64,000 nucleotides of DNA from Poronia punctata (Eukaryota > Ascomycota > Sordariomycetes > Xylariales > Xylariaceae). This document shows positions 12,801 through 22,661 of the stretch, one piece after another. Made by a program: the position numbers and the translations under genes. The stretch is from the NCBI GenBank assembly GCA_022579005.1, contig MU401599.1, positions 1 through 64,000 on the forward strand, in the 5' to 3' direction. Every line of letters begins with the position of its first letter. The first letter of the stretch is position 1. The notes under the pieces were generated by a model that was not told the DNA's origin, searched no databases, and saw nothing but the letters and a program-made list of their open reading frames with translations.

Positions 12801-12896
12801 CGTTTATAGCTAGCAAAGCGTTTATAGCTAGCAAAGCGTTTATAGCTAGCAAAGCGTTTATAGCTAGCAAAGCGTTTATAGCTAGCAAAGCGTTTA
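12801..12896. repeat. 18-bp perfect tandem repeat, five copies
   Basis: The unit CGTTTATAGCTAGCAAAG is repeated five times without a mismatch (12801-12890), followed by a partial copy (CGTTTA). Each unit contains the palindrome GCTAGC. Because 18 is a multiple of three, short open frames run through it on both strands, but these only translate the repeat. The array lies at the right edge of the AT-rich tract. The reverse-complement core CTTTGCTAGCTATA also occurs once at 3825-3838. Confidence 0.95.
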
Positions 12897-13358
12897 CGGG
12901 CTGTAAACGTTTAAAGGGCTCTTCAACGCTTGGCCAGGTAAACGTTGGCAATTGCAAGTGTTGAAGGCCACTTAGCCGTTTAGAGTAGGGCTAATGGTCT
13001 ATGGATGGTTGGCTGTACCCTGCAGGGGCCGCTACGGTAGTGCGTTACCTTGGTTAGCCAATGCTAGAAGTGAGATAAAAGCTGTAAGCCACAATAAACA
13101 CCTCAATAAAACACAATAGAGCAAGCACAATGCAAATTCGCAGTCCTTACATAGTAGAAATATTTCAGAGCAAAGGTTGAACTGATTTAACTCGACCTAT
13201 TTGCTCCCTATAGGTATCACTGATGGCTATCAGCCACATATAGTGACATACTACATGATAACAAACGGTTCATGGCCATGCAGGCCGACTGACCAGTAGG
13301 CTGTAGCAACGATCTATCTAAACAAGACAAACAAGCAGTCAATCAAGCCGAAATCAAC
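12897..13358. other. Intergenic, upstream of the 150-aa gene
   Basis: Ordinary-composition DNA forms the promoter of the next plus-strand gene. I see no RNA gene or clear motif. Confidence 0.6.
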
Positions 13359-13939
13359 ATGACAATACAGGACGACCTGGCGTTCTTGCAACGGTACGAA
13401 AGGGAAGAGACCCGTGCCATTTCCCTCGAGTATGCCACCAGACAGCTCCGCGACCCTGACATGCCGATCCGCGCGGCCGCCGGTTTCGGCAAATTCAGGT
13501 ACAATGAGAGTGGACTTTGCTACGGACCCGGCCACAAGCCTCGCGAGTCTACCGCCGTCATACGTAAGGCCATTATGGATGACCCGAACTCGGGCCCAGC
13601 GAGAAGCCATTAGTGGTGGCAAGCTCAGTTTCGGCTCTACGGTGTCCCCTACAAAACCGGTGAAGATCCCAAGAGAGCCGCCGCTCGAGCTCTAGAGGAA
13701 GGCATGGTTAGTCGTCGACTGCTCACCCGTCCAATATTTCGCTTAAGCCCCTACTGATTCTTTTATCTGCCTAGTTTGTTCAACCCCAGCCCAAGCTGGC
13801 CGCGCTGGAGAAACGCTTAGCCAGCCAGTTTAGGAACATCAAGCAGCGGCATGTCGGCCTGCTTAAGGATTACTATGAGCTCAAGAGAACGCGCGAGCAG
13901 GCGACCAGAAAGAGGAGTGTGTACATGTCGATCATGTAG
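13359..13939 (+). CDS. Conserved-looking 150-aa protein, unknown function
   Basis: Exons 13359-13563, 13624-13706 and 13775-13939 join in frame to give 150 aa. The start reads MTIQDDLAFLQRYEREETRA; the middle has KTGEDPKRAAARALEEGM; the end is a basic, helical, probably coiled segment (LEKRLASQFRNIKQRHVGLL). The first donor (GTAAGG) and the two later introns are in consistent phase, and codon use is normal. A TAG lies inside intron 1, so an unspliced reading would stop after 84 codons. The first acceptor is the weakest point of the model. I do not recognise the family; it shows no signal peptide or membrane segment. Confidence 0.55.
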
Positions 13940-14433
13940 ACTTGTAAAACTAGCAATGAAGCCTAGCCTAAATCGACGCGCACAAGCATGTCGCCGCTGC
14001 GCATATCCGGCGAGCCAGGTGCCGGTTGCCAGGTGCCAGTTGCCAGGTGCCAGGTGCCAACGCACGCACTCGCTTCTATCGAGCAGGCTTTCTTTTACCT
14101 ACGTATATTTCAGCTACGGAAAGTCGACCGAACCAGTCCCCGGTCTGTACATCCTTCATACACCCTCACGTACAGTAATGTTTCTGGCAATCGTCTAGGT
14201 AGTAGCTAGTTACATAACATCTCTTCTTACCTCTGACCTCCGGGTAGCCCCTAGGCACCTAGGTAGCAAAAGAAGAGAAGAAAATAACAAGATCTGAATC
14301 ATCACAGATTTGCTATACTACGTACAGAAATCCTTCACCTTATCTATGACAGTTTGCGGCATCCCGTCATCATGTCAGCGCGACTATTAGGTGTAGTTTA
14401 CAAGTGGGTGTAGTCGCTTCATTCTCAACCTTT
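13940..14433. other. Convergent intergenic with short tandem repeat
   Basis: This is the 3' region of two convergent genes. It holds the GCCAGGTGCC-type repeat at 14014-14060 listed separately; nothing else stands out. Confidence 0.65.
14014..14060. repeat. Short GC-rich minisatellite (GCCAGGTGCCAGTT-like)
   Basis: GCCAGGTGCC recurs with spacers GGTT, AGTT and none across about 47 bases, 75 bases past the stop codon of the upstream gene. The repeat is visible directly; no role is known. Confidence 0.85.
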
Positions 14434-16389
14434 TTAAATCCAGTTACCTGCCGGTGTCTTGTCACCCGTATCTAGGCTATTCCGTCTGCTAAAGGCACGA
14501 GGCTTCACAGCCCGAGGACTACCATTTGATTCTGGCGTGACTCCATCGAGAGATACACGGTTCGGTCGTCTGTTGCATTTCCACCGGTCAAGTCCCCGCT
14601 CGCTCTCACCCCGTAGGGGTGACGGAGGATGTCGAAGCCATTCCGCGTCGGCAGGGCCTAGGTTGTCGCTCGTGTACTTGTACCTAGCCCCTCTCGGTGA
14701 TGTATCTGTGCTACAGGCCATTTTTGGTAATGAGAAAGGAGACGACTTCGCGAGTGGTGAATCGTACTGTGTGAGGTGGCGTTCTAGGACACTGCCCGTG
14801 GTGGGAATATAATTGGCAGGAGAGGGCAGCTTGGGCGAATCAGTAGCCTCGGATGAATCAGATGAAGCGGCATAGTCTGAAACCGATGCGTGGTCGCCGG
14901 CTTCTGCACTGCCCAACTCCATCGCTTGCATCGACTCTGAGGGAATAAGCAGTGGTTGTGCTGTACTCAGTCTGATTTCCTCGTTATCAAAATCATCGCT
15001 CTCGACGTACTGGCGTAAGGACGGTGTCAATGATGGGCAATTCGAACGCAACGACGACGCTGATTGGGGCCTTGCTCCGGGGCCAGGAACTTCAGGAAGC
15101 GGGCGACGACGGATTCCAACCATGGGCTCACTGCCTGGTGAGTTACTCAAATCGTCGCTGACCGTGTCTGCCATATCGTCTAAGGAAGAGGGTGATAGCT
15201 CGGGTGAACTTCTCAAGTAGTGCACGCTCGGCATGTTGGTTCTTGGTAGCGTTGCATTATCTTCGTCCTCAGCCTCACAAATCTCGCCGGACCCATAAGG
15301 CTCCGGAGTACAGGAGTGGAACCCAGGAGAGGCCTGAGATTCTAAAGAAGCTTCCGGCGTCGATGCATTATCGGACCTAAGAATCCCTGCCAGGCGCTCT
15401 TCTTGTGTAGGACGATGAAGTTTGGATGCGGGCGACATTGCGGGCCCCAACTGCGGGACAAGATTGAGTTGCTCTAGATATTTCATCGACCGATAGTGGA
15501 AGCAAAACGTGGCGTAAGGGGCGTCTCTAGGATCGATCAAGTAATAATTGTAGTATGTGGCATCCTCGGGATTGTCCACAATGCCACCACTTGGGGATCT
15601 GATTGGGAATTAACCCCAAGTAAGGTCAGCCGAAAAAAGGACTAAGAACCAAAAGAGGCGTATAACTAGCATTAGTAGAAAAAATGAAAGTGTAACTTAC
15701 GCGATCCCGTAACGTTCCTGGTTGCGGTACGGGTCTAGTATCGGTGCAATACGTTTCCTTCCTTTGCATCGGAAAACCTGAACCTCAATAATACCACCGT
15801 CATCAGCGATGGACTGGTTTTCGAGGCCAGGCATGAAATGAAAGTAACGAGTCTCGATGCCTGTGAAATATTGGTCTTCGGGATCAACCGTGTGTCCCCA
15901 GTGGCCTCCGGGCTTGTACAGAGCTCTTACAACACTTCCTGTGCAACGAGCGTCCGTGTTGATACCCCAAGACGATATATAACGCCCATTCATGGTCATC
16001 TTGAAGAAAAGGATCCGCGAAGGAGCGGGGCATTGCGTTACAAGATAGCGCATCCAGAACTGTTCGCCTATAAACCACAGGGTGAGCGTATATCTAACCA
16101 AGGCGCGGGGCCGCCATCTTCACCTACCAGGGAGGGAAGGTATGTAGACAGATATGCGAGGATTCAACTTCTTCTGACAGGTTGGGTCAATCTCATCACG
16201 GGCAGCTGCGGGATTGGAACCGGATAGCAACGAGTTTCGGTTGGTGCCTGTATAGGCGTCACGTATACTCGCAAGGGTCGCCGTTTTGCGGAGACTGACA
16301 GAAGATGCGTCAGGGTGAGGATATTCGGCTATCTGTCGGGCCCCGAGACTTGCGTGCACGAATATTTCGATCCCTCTAAAGTAAGGCAT
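14434..16389 (-). CDS. 597-aa fungal protein of unknown function
   Basis: Exons in transcript order: 16128-16389, 15701-16067 and 14434-15598, total 597 aa. The first 260 residues look like a folded domain: MPYFRGIEIFVHASLGARQI, then ISVYIPSLPGEQFWMRYLV rebuilt across intron 1, KMTMNGRYISSWGINT, and a segment rich in Tyr and Asp (ATYYNYYLIDPRDAPYATF). The remaining 330 residues are rich in Ser, Pro, Asp and Glu and probably disordered, with scattered RRPLP and RRNSLD-type possible kinase or binding sites. It resembles a widespread filamentous-fungal family with a conserved head and variable tail, but I cannot assign a name or activity. There is no signal peptide or membrane helix. A 5'-UTR intron may lie upstream (about 16390-16530). 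Confidence 0.75.
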
Positions 16390-18142
16390 CTTGACTTGAC
16401 GACAGCATAATATTGCCTGAATATCCCAGAAGAATCAGGGGAAAGAAGGATAAGCCTGTGGTGACGGTCACAAAAGATTCAAGACTTCTACTTGAAACAA
16501 GCTTTAAGTAGACGAACCAAGAGGCTAACCTGCCAAAATTCATAAAGGTCCTCGTCATATGTGGCATATGCCAACTCTATTTCCGTGGCAGCCTCGACAA
16601 GTGGGTATTGTAGAAGGGAAGGCACTGTGGGCTAGGTTGGCACAACTGTACAAGACACGCAAGATAGGTACCTACTCTACTCTATTGTAAGATTTTTACA
16701 TACATACCTACATGTACATACCACCTGCCTGCCAATAGGTAGGTGATAGGTAATGTAGGTAGGTAAGTACCTACATAGGTAGATACGTTATATGAGGTAG
16801 GCAGTTGAACATACATACAGAAACGGCGCAAAAGGGGGGCGTGGACAACGGCTGTAATATACCTAGTAAGTGGAGCCGAGGAGGAAACGAAGACTACCAG
16901 TTAGGACAATGGGCAACAAAGTAAGGCACCTAGCCTGCTGCAACTTGTGTGTACCAAAGTAAGTAAGTAGTAGACATGGTTGCACTTGCACTTGCAGTGG
17001 GCAAGATGTTACCTCCTACATACATGTACCTACATAGCTGTCCCAGGTAGTTAGTGTTTACCTAGGGGCCCGTCCCTTGCGCCTTGCATGCCTTACAAAA
17101 CATATGTCTATTGTGAATAGGACCAAATAATGAAGCAAATAAGCCTCGAATGGATGAGGAGTGCGGAGTGCGGAGTGCAAAGTCTTTACTGTATGACCAA
17201 GAGTCTAAGAGTGCTTCTTAGGCTACGGTAAAAGGGTTAGGAGAGCAAGGAAGAACGGGAACGAGAGCAAGAGACAGATGTTACCATACTACAAAATCAA
17301 CTTACAGAAAAGACCAACTGCTTAGCTATCTAGATCCCTACCCAGATCAGCTGCTCATGAAGCCCAACTCCTTGCCGCTCTGCTGCTCGGCCGCTCATAT
17401 TTCATGTCCATTAGGATTTAGTGCCGATGCCGCTAGATTTGCTTGTCCATAGGAAAAGGAGGTGGCGGCGGTAGGGGCTGTCGCCATCACCCCTCGCGCT
17501 TCACACCTGTATCGCTCAGATACCAGGGCAACGCGTTGAAAAAGCGTAATTTGTTGAGACGGGTCTAACATATGAGGCCTTGTCACAATTGTCTCGTAAA
17601 ATCCAAGCCTGTCCAAACCTAGGTAGCCTCTTCTCCCTTTTCAGATTGTTTCTGCCCACAGACCAAGTTTCACCACCTACCAAGCGGTTTAGGGGATGTT
17701 ATCCACCTTAAGAAAGGACCATATGCAAGAGAAGGGAAAGTGGTCACTAGACATCAAGTCTATCTCCGATTGGGTAAGGATATATACATGATATTTATGT
17801 AGACAACGGGCCATCTTCTTACGTGACAAGTCCGCCATGGAATGAACCATGGGACTTCAACGGTCAGAAATCCCTCAGTTGCCACCATATCTGGACACGT
17901 CATGTGCAGCTGATTGCTCGACATTCAAGCTGTTTTCCTAGTAGCTGCATAAGCACAGATCTGGAAAATTGCCGATTGCCTTTGTGTGCGGAAGAAATAC
18001 GTTTCAATGCTCACAAAGGCAACATTTTTACTCCTGCTGGCGAAATAGACACGCCCTATTTCGGTCTATATTCAGCCAGAATGCGCTCTGCTGGTTGAGG
18101 GAGGAATAGTATACATGGACAGGTGGGGTACTCCATGGTTCA
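16390..18142. other. Long intergenic region with TAGGTA-type motifs
   Basis: This is the promoter side of the 597-aa gene and the 3' side of NDUFS5. Dense TACCTAC/GTAGGTA motifs lie at about 16660-16800 and 17020-17055. Short open frames at 17395-17616 and 17823-18098 have no recognisable product and no splice partners. I see no tRNA or rRNA. Confidence 0.6.
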
Positions 18143-18607
18143 TCATACCCCGAGCACCTTTTTCGTATCTTCTTCCTTGTCTAGCAGGCCCAAGTTCCTT
18201 ATCTGGCCGGCACTCGGGGCATTGTCTCGGGCCGATGAAGCTTCTGCTTTTCTGTACGCAGCTTGCAGTTGCTTTACTCTCGCAGCCTACGTGGAATGAT
18301 TGAAGGAACGGTTAGCCTTTTCCACTCTGTTTACAAAAGGGACAAGAACCGCACTCACCTCCTTCTTATGGTGCAGACACTCGTAGTAGTCTTCTAGTAC
18401 AGGGGAACACTTCTTCTTGCCTGTGTCATCCTCGGAAGATGTGTTTACGACGTAACAGGCGAGGACCTCCTGCCAGAAGGGAAAGCATCGGCCCGGGCCT
18501 GTGATGAATCTCGGTTGCGTGAGTTAGTGTATGCTAGCTGGTGGTCGGCTAGAGACTCTCTTCTCGTTGGCGAACTGACCTCCTTGCAAACCGTATCCCG
18601 AGGCCAT
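18143..18607 (-). CDS. NADH:ubiquinone oxidoreductase subunit NDUFS5 (15 kDa)
   Basis: Accessory subunit of respiratory complex I on the intermembrane-space side, 103 aa. Exons in transcript order: 18580-18607, 18359-18498 and 18143-18286; no single exon is long enough to stand out as an open frame. The protein starts MASGYGLQGGPGR and carries the twin CX9C motif of the family: C14-x9-C24 (FPFWQEVLA between them) and C40-x9-C50 (SPVLEDYYE between them). The conserved helix LHHKKEAARVKQLQAAYRKA and the tail QIRNLGLLDKEEDTKKVLG follow. CX9C proteins are normally imported by the Mia40 pathway, so no presequence is expected. All phases agree, and the length is as expected for fungi. Confidence 0.92.
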
Positions 18608-19190
18608 GGCAGGTGTGTTTTGATAGACGTTCGGCAAGTTCGATCAGCTCCGGAAGCTACGGGTTTATAGAGGCGCTCAATGGCAATTGAATCGGTAGGC
18701 GACGTCGCAGTTGAGAATGGGCAGGATGACTTACTAGGTATTTAGATGTAGGTAGTTGTTGCTCCCTTTAAGTGGGTACCTTTATGAATGGGGGAGCGCT
18801 TGCTAGACCCCTCGAGGTTAGGCCCCATGTAAAATTAGACTAGAGTACCAATATTGAAGGTACCTATACGTTAGGTACTTACGTGTAGACTCTAGAGTAC
18901 ATGTAGGTAATAAACACAAGTGATATTGCAAATAAGTAGGTACCAATGTTACCTAATATACCTGCTAGCCTACCTACTTTATACATAATGCAGGTATGCA
19001 CGTACATCATGGTGCCTGGACGAACACGTTTAAGTTAACTTACATGTTATCTTTACCTTATCACTTCCCCTTCCTCCGACTGTCACTTTAAAACACTTTA
19101 TAACTATCTACCAACTGCCTTCTGATTATTCTCCTTCCACTCGAAGTTATTCCTGGCAGTACAAGGCAGAATGCGTCGATATCCTTGACA
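18608..19190. other. Divergent promoter region, NDUFS5 / Sec39
   Basis: Shared upstream region of two divergent genes. Many TAGGTACC/TACCTA motifs occur at about 18730-19010, and a pyrimidine-rich segment (TCACTTCCCCTTCCTCC) precedes the Sec39 start. No other gene is seen. Confidence 0.6.
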
Positions 19191-22032
19191 ATGACAGCCT
19201 CTCTGTCTCCGCCAAGAATCCTCTTGCTTGCTGTTCACTTCGCTACAAAATCCGATGTTCAGAGCCTGGGAGCTCTTGTTGCCCACCATCCCAACGTGCT
19301 GCGACCAGAACTTGTATTGCGTGTGCTCCTTTCATGTCTTCCCGAGACCCTTCGTTCGAGCGCATATGTAGAGCTCGTACAAGACATCGAGTCCGGTGCT
19401 CTCTACTCTGAAGCCGACCTGTCTAACAGCTACGACTCTTCTTCTGTTGATGACGTTACCGATGCCGAAGCTACGAAGAAGATCCGGCGGCTACGCCTCC
19501 TGCCGCTTTCCTGGACGCACGCCCCCAAGGATGCCCTGGGGGATCCCGTTTCGTTGTTCCTAATTCGTCGTGCGCATCGCGTGGACCAAGAAGCCGGCCT
19601 CCTCACACAGCTTCCTGACCTGATGGTGCCATTTCTTCATCATGCACCTTGTATCCGCACTTGGATGGTCTCGACCTTGTTGCCTCTGCTACGCCGCAAT
19701 CACGAGTACTATCCCCACGACCCTATCACACAACCCCTCGAATCTTTCGAGCGCCTGGACAGCAAGAGTGCCGTGACCCTATTGCTGGCGCAAACCGGCG
19801 TTCATGAGAGCGACCTGCCGCATGTTGGGAGGGACCTGCGTGGGCTAGTCGGTCCGTGGCTATATAACGATTCGAGGTGGGAGCGGTCCACTGACGAACC
19901 GAGCGCCGGGAAGTTGGACACGGCCGGTGGTGTAACATGCCCAGCCTGGGAATATGTCCTCGAATGGCTCCTTACCCAAGCATCCATGTCATGGAAAGTA
20001 GCCGTCAAGGCTGTTGACCAGTGGGATGGACCGAGCGATGTTGACCTTGGCGGCTATGGGTCGGAGTGGCTAGGCGACGAAGAACAGGGGGTGTTGGAAC
20101 GGAGGTATGCCCGTGCGGCGCTGGCAGCGGCCTATCTTGTCCCAGAAGCTTCTGTCGACGCCCTCTCTGGGGTTAACAGCATCATCACGAAAATAGTGTC
20201 CCTCCTCGGACAGGACGCCTGCCCGACACTGCAAGTAGCTTCCTCTTTGCTCTCACCGTATGTCGAACCAGAAGGCGCAGCTCTCATAGCCGAGAAGAGT
20301 GCCTCGTTAATGAGGAACGAGCTCCTTGAGGAATCGAATTATCTGACCACACCGAGCCCGAGTGCCACTGGATTGCTCCATGTCCTGACGTTGAGTGCTT
20401 TCATACTGACTAAAGCTGGCACGCCTTGCAACGTGCGGAGAGCAGGGGAACTCGCCTTCTTACAGGACGAGAAGGAACAAAAGCTCGATGCTATGAAATT
20501 CATTCGCTCGTTCGCTGCGAACGGCCCGGCAAATGACGATAAGTATTGGATCCGGGCTCGAAACGAGCTACTGTGGCTTCGCGACTGGGGTGCCGACGAA
20601 GCAGTAGGCATCGCCGGTAGCCACGTTTGTGGGGTTTTCGCACAGCTAAAGAAGGAATTCCTCGAAGTCGAGTGCCTCAAGGCCTTCTTGGCAAAGACAC
20701 GTAAAGCAACACGAAGCCCCTCGGAGGCCAGTTCCAAAAGTTGACACGTAGATAGGATATTCTCTGGCGAGATCGATCTATGAAGACTCTCCCGAGAGAC
20801 CGTTAAGCGAGGAGATATTACGAGAGACGCTTGTGGCTGCAGCGATGGAAGCATACGATAATGCCTCCAACCCACATCGCGGACGTGGAGGGCTTCTGAA
20901 ATGCGACAATATGTGCGTTTGTTCCACCCATCGCCCGTGATGGCTACCAGTGCACGCTCATGCTAACATGTCTACTAGTATGCACGCGTTCCCCGGGGCT
21001 CTGCCAGAGGCGCACCCTACGTCTAGGCGGGTTGAGGCGCTCTTGAGAGCGACCCATGGGCTTTCCGAGTACCGTCTGGTACTAAAAAAGGGAGAGCCGT
21101 TCACCCCCGTAGTCCTGAGAGTACATGCGGACCCGGTGTCGATCATTGGGAAAGTGTTGGAACAGAACCCCAAGAGCTATACTAATGTTCAGGGCCTGCT
21201 TGAGATCGGCTCCAATATGGTCGATGCCGCTCTCGTCCTCGCCGTACAATCTGGACAAGCAAAAGCGGAACCCGGCCAAGTTCCTGCCAACCAGCACACG
21301 ACGACTCGTCAACGGATCACGGCAATGTGCGTGGACGCTGCCCTGACCGAGGATGATTTCGAGACAGCCTACTCGTATGTAGTCAACCGGCTCGCGGCGG
21401 AGGCCGACCCCAGCCGGGCCGCGGACGAGTATGCGTGGAGAGCTGCGTTGCAGGCGGGTAAGTACCGCCGCACAGCACGGACAGTAAAGCCGACACATAT
21501 TGGAACGGCCAGCGGCAACCTCGAAATACGACATTTAGAGCAGCGAATCGAATGTCTTTCCACGGCACTGCGTATTGCCCCGCCCGCGACCCTGCAGGAG
21601 ATTCTGAACGTTTTTCGAAAGTGTGAGGAAGAACTCAACGCGGCCATCAAGGCAGACGAAGCACAAGAATCAGCCTGGGATGACCGCGGGGACTTGCAAG
21701 CGATGCCTGGCGCTTTTAGCAGCACCGTCCCTGCAGGCGTGACCAGAAGTAACACGAGGCGGCCTAAACACGCTGAGGAGGCACCCATGTCTCTATTCGA
21801 CTTGTCGAGGGCCAGCATATCCAGAGCCCAGCGCAATTTATCCGCCCTGTCGAGCCTGCAGCGCAGCGAGGAGTCGCGAGCAACAGATGCAGAGGGGGGG
21901 TGGAGCGGATCGCCTGGGCAGCAGCGTACAAGGAAGAGAGACCAGCTGAGGGAGGCAGCCGTGGGCACATTGGCGTCAGGCGTTGGCTGGCTCCTTGGCG
22001 CCCAACCTGCTAGGGCCGAGGACGATGAATGA
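19191..22032 (+). CDS. sec39: Sec39-domain tethering protein (Dsl1/NRZ complex)
   Basis: Subunit of the ER-associated Dsl1 tethering complex that captures Golgi-derived COPI vesicles; the metazoan counterpart is NBAS/NAG. Exons 19191-20700, 20756-20912 and 20979-22032 give 906 aa. The ATG at 19191 is the first in frame. Family features include the helical N-terminus (PPRILLLAVHFATKSDVQ), a conserved run through intron 1 (FLAKTRYSLARSIYEDSPE), then AYDNASNPHRGRGGLLKCDN and ALLRATHGLSEYRLVLKKGE. The C-terminal 120 residues are basic and Ser-rich and end VGWLLGAQPARAEDDE. The whole protein reads as alpha-solenoid without a membrane segment. Splice joins are supported by the conserved run across both introns. 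Confidence 0.88.
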
Positions 22033-22661
22033 ATCTAACGTGTGGATAAAGTGAAATGAATAAATGCGGGAAACGATATACATTACGAGATGCCATCGCC
22101 ATTGGCAGCATCGTGGTACCTAGTAGGTTAGTTGTTATAACGCAACACTACTTGATAATTTCAACCTATACAAGTACCAAACATCGACTCTATAAGGCTG
22201 TGATTCTGTTTATTATGCATGTGCCATCTTTTGACGCCATTGCAAGGTGGAAGAAGTAGGCCGCTGCTGATATATAGGTACTTACCTGGTTAATATATAT
22301 ACTTGGGCTGTTGATTCACGAGCGCTTCGGCCGGTGCTGGGAGAGTGGCATCAGTCGTGCAATTCTCATAAACAACACCTATCCCAGGATACCAATTGTT
22401 ATATCAACCACCACCGCAACTAAACAGACAAATAAATAAGTAAGCAGCGCATCTTACTCCAGCCTTTGCTGGCAGCCAACCCGTGGAATTATATAAACAT
22501 CACACTAACTAGCACGCAAATGTGACATGCCCTCTCCAACAACACAATCCTATTTAGTCAAACAAACCCCTACGTTTCTCTTCCTGGTCCTATCTAACCT
22601 GACCTTAGATTAGCTGTTAAGCTGCGTTCATTACGTTAGACGGATATATTAAGCGAGCCAT
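22033..22661. other. Convergent intergenic region
   Basis: 3' sides of Sec39 (+) and the 552-aa gene (-). Composition falls slightly in GC. I see no gene or notable repeat. Confidence 0.65.

Noticed and set aside
12760..12964. Overlapping frames on both strands encoding repeats of FIASKA or INALLA
   Set aside because: They only translate the 18-bp tandem repeat, whose length is a multiple of three.
16390..16570. Possible upstream exon for the 597-aa gene beginning MPHMTRTFMNFG
   Set aside because: Its join to the ATG exon is out of frame; a 5'-UTR intron explains it better.
17823..18303. Two short plus-strand frames
   Set aside because: They lie partly opposite the NDUFS5 exons and have no recognisable product.
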